This document shows, in pieces, positions 59,325-64,000 of a DNA stretch of 64,000 nucleotides. The first letter of the stretch is position 1. Each line of letters begins with the position of its first letter. Position numbers and translations under genes: made by a program. The notes beneath the pieces were generated by a model that was not told the origin of the DNA, did no database searches, and saw only the letters and a list, made by a program, of their open reading frames with translations. The stretch is from positions 1 through 64,000 of the forward strand of contig JBFWRS010000016.1 of the NCBI GenBank assembly GCA_050248795.1, read 5' to 3'. This DNA comes from CAZTDU01 sp050248795. Its GTDB lineage: Bacteria; Pseudomonadota; Gammaproteobacteria; Burkholderiales; SG8-39.

Positions 59325-60137
59325 TCATGCCGCCATCCTCTCTATCGCGCGGCGCAGGGCGACCGCGTGCAGTTGGCGGTTGTAGGCGTCGTCGCCCAGG
59401 TCGGCGGCGCCGGCGGCGGCGAGCAGCGCACCCATGTCCGGCTTGCCGATCAGCGCCTTGGCGTCAGCCACCAGGTGCGCCGAGCTGCGCGTCGCACCGA
59501 TCACCGCGCGCGCGCGGCCGCGGTCAGGATCGTCCAGCGCACCACCGATGGCCTGCGGGAATTCGCCCGCCTTGCGGCAGAACTTCCAGTAGCCGCGTCG
59601 CGCCTTCGCGGACAGCTTCGGCACGCGCACGCCGGCGAGGATCTCGCCCGGCTTCAGCGCGGTCTCGAACAGGCCGGTGAGGAATTTTTCGATGGGCAGC
59701 TCGCGTCGGCCGTCGGGCCCGGCGATCAGCGCGCTCGCGCCGAGCAGGAGCAGCGTGCTCGGCCAGTCGGCGGCCGGGTCGGCATGCACCAGGCTGCCGC
59801 CGATGGTGCCGCGGTTGCGTACCGCGCGGTAGGCAATGTTCGAGGCCACCTCGGGCATGAAGCCGCGCGTCGGATCTGGCACGCGGCCGTCCTCGATTTC
59901 GGCGTGCGTGACGCAGGCGCCGAAGGTGACGCTGTCAGCGGCCTCCTGGGTTGCGCGCAGTTCCTCGATGCGGCGCAGGTCCACCACCAGCTTCGGCTGC
60001 AGCACGCGCAGGTTCAGCATCGGCCCCATCGATTGCGCGCCGGCCATGGCCTTGGCGTCGTCGCCGCCCTCGGCGATCAGCTTCACCGCCTCGGCGACGT
60101 CGCGCGGCCGGGCGTATTCGAAGGCACAGGCTTTCAT
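59325..60137 (-). CDS. molybdenum hydroxylase medium subunit, FAD-binding (CoxM-like)
   Basis: A 270-residue subunit from the ATG at 60137, overlapping the large-subunit stop. The FAD-binding loops are AMAGAQSMGPMLNLR (~residues 34-48) and NRGTIGGSLVHADPAADWP (~residues 107-125). The C-terminal domain with KARRGYWKFCRKAGEFP follows. It passes electrons from the Fe-S subunit to the external acceptor. Length is typical for CoxM/XdhB. Confidence 0.93.
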   Translation of the reverse strand: MKACAFEYARPRDVAEAVKLIAEGGDDAKAMAGAQSMGPMLNLRVLQPKLVVDLRRIEELRATQEAADSVTFGACVTHAEIEDGRVPDPTRGFMPEVASNIAYRAVRNRGTIGGSLVHADPAADWPSTLLLLGASALIAGPDGRRELPIEKFLTGLFETALKPGEILAGVRVPKLSAKARRGYWKFCRKAGEFPQAIGGALDDPDRGRARAVIGATRSSAHLVADAKALIGKPDMGALLAAAGAADLGDDAYNRQLHAVALRRAIERMAA

Positions 60138-62551
60138 GCCTGCCTCGCCATGATGGCTTCGACGATGCGCCGCGGCGTCAGCGGGCAGTCGGTGAGCTCC
60201 ACGCCCAGCGGCGCGAGCGCATCGTTCACCGCATTGGCGATCGCCGCGGGCGGCGCGATGGCGCCGCCTTCGCCGATGCCTTTCTGGCCGAAGTACGTAT
60301 TGGGCGACGGCGTCTCCATGTGGTCCAGCCGTATAGCGGGCACTTCGGTGGAGCCGGGCAGGAGGTAGTCGGCCAGCGTGGTTGCCAGCGGCTGGCCCTG
60401 CTCGTCGTAGGGCATCTCCTCGTACAGCGCGGTGCCCACGCCCTGCGCGGTGCCGCCGTACACCTGGCCGTCGACGATCATCGGGTTCACCAGCGTGCCG
60501 CCGTCCTCGACGATGACGTAGTCGAGGATGTCGACGTGGCCGGTCTCGGTGTCCACCGCCACCACGGTGGCGTGGCAGGCGTAGCTGAACGTGCCGGTGT
60601 CCACCTTCGCCTTGTAGCCGGCGGTGGCCTCCAGCCCCGCCGGGTCCACGTCCGCGGGCAGCAGCTGCGGCTTGCGGTACCAGGTGTGCGCGACCTCGGC
60701 CAGCGTCATTTTCCTGTCGGTACCGGCGACGCGCACTTCGCCTTCCTCCAGCACCAGGTCGGCGGCGGCGACTTCCATCAGCTTGGCGGCGATCGCCTTG
60801 ACGCGGCCGGCGATCACCTCGCATGCGGTGGCTACGGCGCCGCCGGACATCACCATGCTGCGCGATCCCCAGGTGCCGGTGGAATAGGGCGTGACGCCGG
60901 TGTCGCCGTGGATCAGTCGCACGTTCTCCGGGTCGACGCCGAGCACGCTGTTGGCCACCTGCGCCATCGAGGTTTCCATGCCCTGGCCGTGCGATTGCGC
61001 GCCGATGCGCAGTTCCAGCACGCCGTCCGGGGACAGCCGCGCAGAGCACTGCTCGTGCCCGGGCACCATCGGCACTCCCCAGCCGTAGTACACCGAGGTG
61101 CCGTGCGCGCCCTGTTCGCAGAACACCGCGAAACCCACGCCGATGCGCCGCCCGTCCGGCTCGCCCTTCTTCTGGCGCGCGCGCACTGCGGCGACGTCGA
61201 TCATCTGCGCCGCGCGGCGCACCGCCTCGGGATAGTCGCCGCCGTCGAAGTGCTTCTTGGTGATGTTGAGGTAGGGCATCTCCTGCGGCTGCACCAGGTT
61301 GGCGAGGCGCACCTCGTGCGGTTCCATCTTCAGTTCGCGCGCCACCGCGTCCACCATCAGTTCCATGGCGAAGCACACGCCGGTGCGCGCGACGCCGCGG
61401 TAGGGCAGGATCGGCGGCTTGTTGGTGCTCACCGAGTACGTGCGGCAGCGGTAGCGATCCATCTTGTACGGGCCGGGCAGGATAGACGCGACCTGTCCGC
61501 CTTCCAGGCAGGCGGTGAACGGGTACGAGGAATAGGCGCCGGAATCCACCGTGGCCTCGCAGTCGATCGCGAGCAGCTTTCCTCTGGCGTCGGCGTGCAC
61601 GGTGATGTCGTAGTGGTGCTCGCGGCAATTGGCCTGCGCCGAGAGCTGCTCGCGGCGATCCTCGATCCAGCGCACCGGACGGCCGAGCCTGCGGCACAGC
61701 CAGGCCAGGCACACTTCCTCGGGCAGCAGGATGCCCTTGTAGCCGAAGCCGCCGCCGACGTCGGGCGCGATGACGCGTATGGCGCCCTGGTCCAGGCCGA
61801 GGCACTCGGACAGGCCGGCGCGGTTGATATGCGGCATTTGCGCCGCGCTGTACATCACCAGCTGCTCGAGGCGCCGGTTCCAGTCGCACACCACGCCGCG
61901 GCCTTCCATCGGCGACATGTGCTGGCGCGCGGTGCGGATCGAGCGCCGCACGCTGACCGCGGCGCGCTTGCGCACCTCGGCCAGGTCGTCGTCCACCAGC
62001 GTTTCGAGGAACACGTTGTCGCCCCAATCCTCGTGCACCAGCGCGGGCGGGTCGGTGCGCGCGGCGAGCATGTCCACCACCGCGGGGAGTTCCTCGAGCT
62101 CCAACTCCACCTGGTCGGCGATGTCCTCGGCCTCGGCGCGCGTGGGCGCGACGCACATGGCGACGAGTTCGCCCACCTGGCGCACCTTGCCGCTTGCCAG
62201 CACGGTCTGCTCGGACGCGCGGAATCCCCTGACGCCCTTGACGCCGGACACGGCGCGGATCGGCTTCACGCCATCGAGGTCGGCGGCGGTGAACACGCTG
62301 GCTTCCAGCCCCGCGGGCTTGCCTATCGAAACGATCCTGCCGTGCGCCATCGGCGAGCGCAGGAAGGCCACGTCCAGCATGCCCGGCAGGCGGATGTTGG
62401 CGACGTACTCGCCCTGGCCGCGCAGGAACCTGCGGTCTTCCTTGCGCGGAAGACGCGCCCCGACGCCCTTGAACGTGGGGGCCGGGCCCCTTCCGGTTGA
62501 ATCTTGCGGAGCCTTCCTGGCCCCCCCGTGCCCCCCGCCGTTCTCGCTCAT
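60134..62551 (-). CDS. molybdenum hydroxylase large subunit, molybdopterin-binding (xanthine dehydrogenase family)
   Basis: An 805-residue catalytic subunit from ATG 62551; the frame is open further upstream but antisense to the amidohydrolase. Landmarks are PDVGGGFGYKG (~residues 253-263), the active-site loop PYRGVARTG, related to form II CoxL AYRGAGR and not to the carbon monoxide-specific VAYRCSFR, and the C-terminal FGQKGIGEGG with the catalytic Glu. It therefore is unlikely to oxidise CO. It should hydroxylate an aromatic N-heterocycle or aldehyde using water as oxygen source. It overlaps the amidohydrolase gene by ATGA. Confidence 0.93.
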   Translation of the reverse strand: MSENGGGHGGARKAPQDSTGRGPAPTFKGVGARLPRKEDRRFLRGQGEYVANIRLPGMLDVAFLRSPMAHGRIVSIGKPAGLEASVFTAADLDGVKPIRAVSGVKGVRGFRASEQTVLASGKVRQVGELVAMCVAPTRAEAEDIADQVELELEELPAVVDMLAARTDPPALVHEDWGDNVFLETLVDDDLAEVRKRAAVSVRRSIRTARQHMSPMEGRGVVCDWNRRLEQLVMYSAAQMPHINRAGLSECLGLDQGAIRVIAPDVGGGFGYKGILLPEEVCLAWLCRRLGRPVRWIEDRREQLSAQANCREHHYDITVHADARGKLLAIDCEATVDSGAYSSYPFTACLEGGQVASILPGPYKMDRYRCRTYSVSTNKPPILPYRGVARTGVCFAMELMVDAVARELKMEPHEVRLANLVQPQEMPYLNITKKHFDGGDYPEAVRRAAQMIDVAAVRARQKKGEPDGRRIGVGFAVFCEQGAHGTSVYYGWGVPMVPGHEQCSARLSPDGVLELRIGAQSHGQGMETSMAQVANSVLGVDPENVRLIHGDTGVTPYSTGTWGSRSMVMSGGAVATACEVIAGRVKAIAAKLMEVAAADLVLEEGEVRVAGTDRKMTLAEVAHTWYRKPQLLPADVDPAGLEATAGYKAKVDTGTFSYACHATVVAVDTETGHVDILDYVIVEDGGTLVNPMIVDGQVYGGTAQGVGTALYEEMPYDEQGQPLATTLADYLLPGSTEVPAIRLDHMETPSPNTYFGQKGIGEGGAIAPPAAIANAVNDALAPLGVELTDCPLTPRRIVEAIMARQA

Positions 62552-63813
62552 GCCGCCTGCGCGAGCGGCGGCAGGATCGCGGCGTCGGCGTCGAAGCGCT
62601 CGCCGGCGCGGATGCAGAAGTGGGGGCGCAGCATGCGCTCGGTCTTCACGCGCGTGCCTTCGTTGTCGGCGAGCGTCCAGCTGCCGCGCTCGTCGTGCAG
62701 CACGCTGATGTCGGCGTCGACGCCGGGCTTCAGCGTACCGAGTTCCTTCTCCATGCCCAGCATCTTCGCCGGGTTGGTGGTGACCATCGGCACGATCTGC
62801 TCCAGCTTCAGGCCCAGCGCCAGCATCGCCGTCATCGTCGACACCAGCGAGAAGCGCACCTTGCCGAAGAACATGTGGTCCTTGTCGGGATGCTCGTCCG
62901 GCGTGCCCTTGGGCTTGGGCACCGCGGTGTTGTAGCCGTGCATGTCTGCGCCCAGCGTGTCGGGGATGATGCCGGCATCCAGCGCGATGCGCGCCATCTT
63001 GTAGCTGAAGTGCGAGCCGTGGCCGACGTCCACCTTGAGGCCGCGCGCGATCGCTTCCTTGACCATCGGATGTACCTTGCCGTCGCGGTTGACGAAGCCG
63101 CCCGGGTGCTTGGTGAACGGGTGGGCGAGGATGTCGCCTTCCTTGAGCAGCGGCACCACCTGTTCCAGGATGGTGTCCGGATCGACGCCGTTCGTGCCCT
63201 CGGCCGGCAGCGGCCACAACTGGCCGAAGTGTATGTACACCGGCAGGTTCGCCTTCTTGCCGATCTCGGCCGACAGGCGGATCACCTCGATGCCCCAGCG
63301 CGCGAAGCCGCCCAGTTCCGCATGCGCCTTGAATCCCTTGACGATGTCGGCGTTCTCGAGCGCGGACTTGACCGTCGCCTCGACGTCCACGCAGTCGGGC
63401 TTGTACAGGGACGCGTAGTAGTGGCCTTCCATGCCGCCCACCAGGTAGGCCGACAGGAACGCCAGCACGCGGCTCTTCTTCGCGTTGACGACGTATTCGC
63501 GGAATGCAGGCAGCGTCATGCACGAGGGGCCGCCCTGGTCGACGAGCGCGGTGACGCCCGAGTGCACGCCGCACATGTCGGCGTCGAGGCCGAAGCGGCC
63601 GGTGACGTACTGGAACACGTGGCCGTGCGTGTCGATCAGGCCGGGCAGCACCAGCTTGCCGGACACGTCGATGGTTTCCTTCGCGCTCGAGGGGGCGATC
63701 GTCGGCAGCACGGCCGCGATCCTGCCGCCCTTGATGGCGACGTCGAAGTTTCCGTCCAGGTTCTGCGCCGGATCGATGACGCGTCCGCCGCGCAGCAGCA
63801 TGTCGTGAAGCAT
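62548..63813 (-). CDS. amidohydrolase/deacetylase family metallohydrolase
   Basis: A 421-residue protein of the dihydroorotase-like amidohydrolase superfamily. The metal motif is LIDTHGHVFQYVTG (HxH, ~residues 60-73). Other ligands are expected in FKAHAELGG (Lys/His region, ~residue 160), YIHFGQLWP, and DVGHGSHFSY. TLGADMHGYN supplies the late Asp. ATG 63813 starts MLHDMLLRGGRVIDP. It is the first gene of the minus-strand molybdenum-hydroxylase operon. A role in opening a hydroxylated ring amide is plausible but inferred. Confidence 0.86.
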   Translation of the reverse strand: MLHDMLLRGGRVIDPAQNLDGNFDVAIKGGRIAAVLPTIAPSSAKETIDVSGKLVLPGLIDTHGHVFQYVTGRFGLDADMCGVHSGVTALVDQGGPSCMTLPAFREYVVNAKKSRVLAFLSAYLVGGMEGHYYASLYKPDCVDVEATVKSALENADIVKGFKAHAELGGFARWGIEVIRLSAEIGKKANLPVYIHFGQLWPLPAEGTNGVDPDTILEQVVPLLKEGDILAHPFTKHPGGFVNRDGKVHPMVKEAIARGLKVDVGHGSHFSYKMARIALDAGIIPDTLGADMHGYNTAVPKPKGTPDEHPDKDHMFFGKVRFSLVSTMTAMLALGLKLEQIVPMVTTNPAKMLGMEKELGTLKPGVDADISVLHDERGSWTLADNEGTRVKTERMLRPHFCIRAGERFDADAAILPPLAQAA

Positions 63814-63950
63814 GGTGTTCTCCTTGCAAAGGCTCGTTGATGAATTCTACTACCGGCGTTGCGACGCGCTTCGCCATGAAAGATGCGCATGCCGCGACAC
63901 CTTGTATGATCGCCCGCCAAAGCTGCGCCGACCATGAAGGGAGAAGGGAA

Positions 63951-64000
63951 GTGGCGACATTCCGTACCGCCGGAGAGCGCATGCCGCGCTACCTGCAGGT
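63951..64000 (+). CDS. start of a possible GntR-type regulator, truncated at the window edge
   Basis: The GTG at 63951 has GGAG seven bases upstream (63940-63943) and opens VATFRTAGERMPRYLQ before the window ends. The MPRYLQ segment resembles the N-terminal start of GntR winged-helix regulators, where a x-x-Y-x-Q motif precedes the HTH. A divergent regulator would suit the adjacent operon. The alternative ATG at 63933 is in a different frame. Only 16 residues are visible, so the family is a guess. Confidence 0.35.
   Translation, partial: MATFRTAGERMPRYLQ

Noticed and set aside
60134..62551. Annotation of the large subunit as aerobic carbon monoxide dehydrogenase (coxL)
   Set aside because: The form I active-site motif with the copper-binding Cys is absent; the loop reads PYRGVAR.
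60134..63982. Open frame of 1282 codons on the minus strand
   Set aside because: Only the part from 62551 matches the molybdenum hydroxylase. The upstream part is antisense or out of frame to the amidohydrolase and is low-complexity, a result of high G+C.

Overview
The window is a densely packed, high-G+C bacterial chromosome segment. It most likely comes from a Betaproteobacterium (Burkholderiales/Rhodocyclales-like). The grounds are the gltX, tRNA-Ala, tRNA-Glu order, orphan TctC/Bug-type binding proteins, a urt-ure cluster, a DUF4124 protein, a PCu(A)C copper chaperone beside a DUF2946 protein, and many ATGA/GTGA start-stop overlaps. This placement is inference; no rRNA is present. I see no prophage, CRISPR array or insertion sequence, only one short MITE-like element.

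Layout. (1) 1-10.1 kb: the end of an acyl-CoA dehydrogenase, a hotdog thioesterase-like protein and a MaoC-like protein; threonine ammonia-lyase; a secreted DUF4124 protein; tRNA-Val; a persulfide dioxygenase-rhodanese fusion translationally coupled to gltX; tRNA-Ala and tRNA-Glu; the ABC-F protein YbiT; then on the minus strand enoyl-CoA hydratase, transaldolase and a sulfurtransferase. (2) 10.2-15.0 kb: a three-gene 2-oxoacid oxidoreductase module made of a flavin/Fe-S NAD(P)H-type subunit, a gamma-alpha subunit and a ThDP beta subunit. (3) 15-23.7 kb: housekeeping and signalling genes, including a cold-shock protein, a REC-HD-GYP protein coupled to a large coiled-coil membrane protein, threonine aldolase, an aminotransferase and transporters. 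(4) 23.7-34.5 kb: a nitrogen-scavenging cluster, urtABCDE-ureDABCEFG plus a small His-rich membrane ORF. It is preceded by a near-perfect sigma-54 promoter and two NtrC-type palindromes. (5) 34.5-41.5 kb: D-aminoacylase-like amidohydrolase, SDR, a TerB/DUF697-like protein, copper-related genes, a 266-bp terminal-inverted-repeat element, a 2-hydroxyacid dehydrogenase and a MetE-like protein. (6) 41.6-58 kb: accessory catabolism. This includes a DHDPS-family lyase, two Bug proteins, a Rieske oxygenase, a MocR regulator, a PNPOx-like protein, a divergent HMG-CoA-lyase-like aldolase facing an intradiol dioxygenase pair with a 15-bp palindrome between them, MarR, a nitronate-monooxygenase-like protein, two enoyl-CoA hydratases, a CoA-transferase, an acyl-CoA ligase and exporters. 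(7) 58-64 kb, minus strand: amidohydrolase, a three-subunit molybdenum hydroxylase and a phosphoribosyltransferase, with the start of a possible regulator diverging at the right edge.

How the genes work together. The urt-ure block imports urea and hydrolyses it to ammonia, apparently under nitrogen-limitation control. The 49-57 kb block looks like one catabolic unit: ring cleavage, CoA activation by ligase or transferase, hydration steps and a final aldolase cleavage. The kor-like module could link 2-oxoacid oxidation to reduced ferredoxin or NADPH. The last block resembles an N-heterocycle hydroxylation and ring-opening route. Substrates of regions 6 and 7 cannot be fixed from sequence alone.
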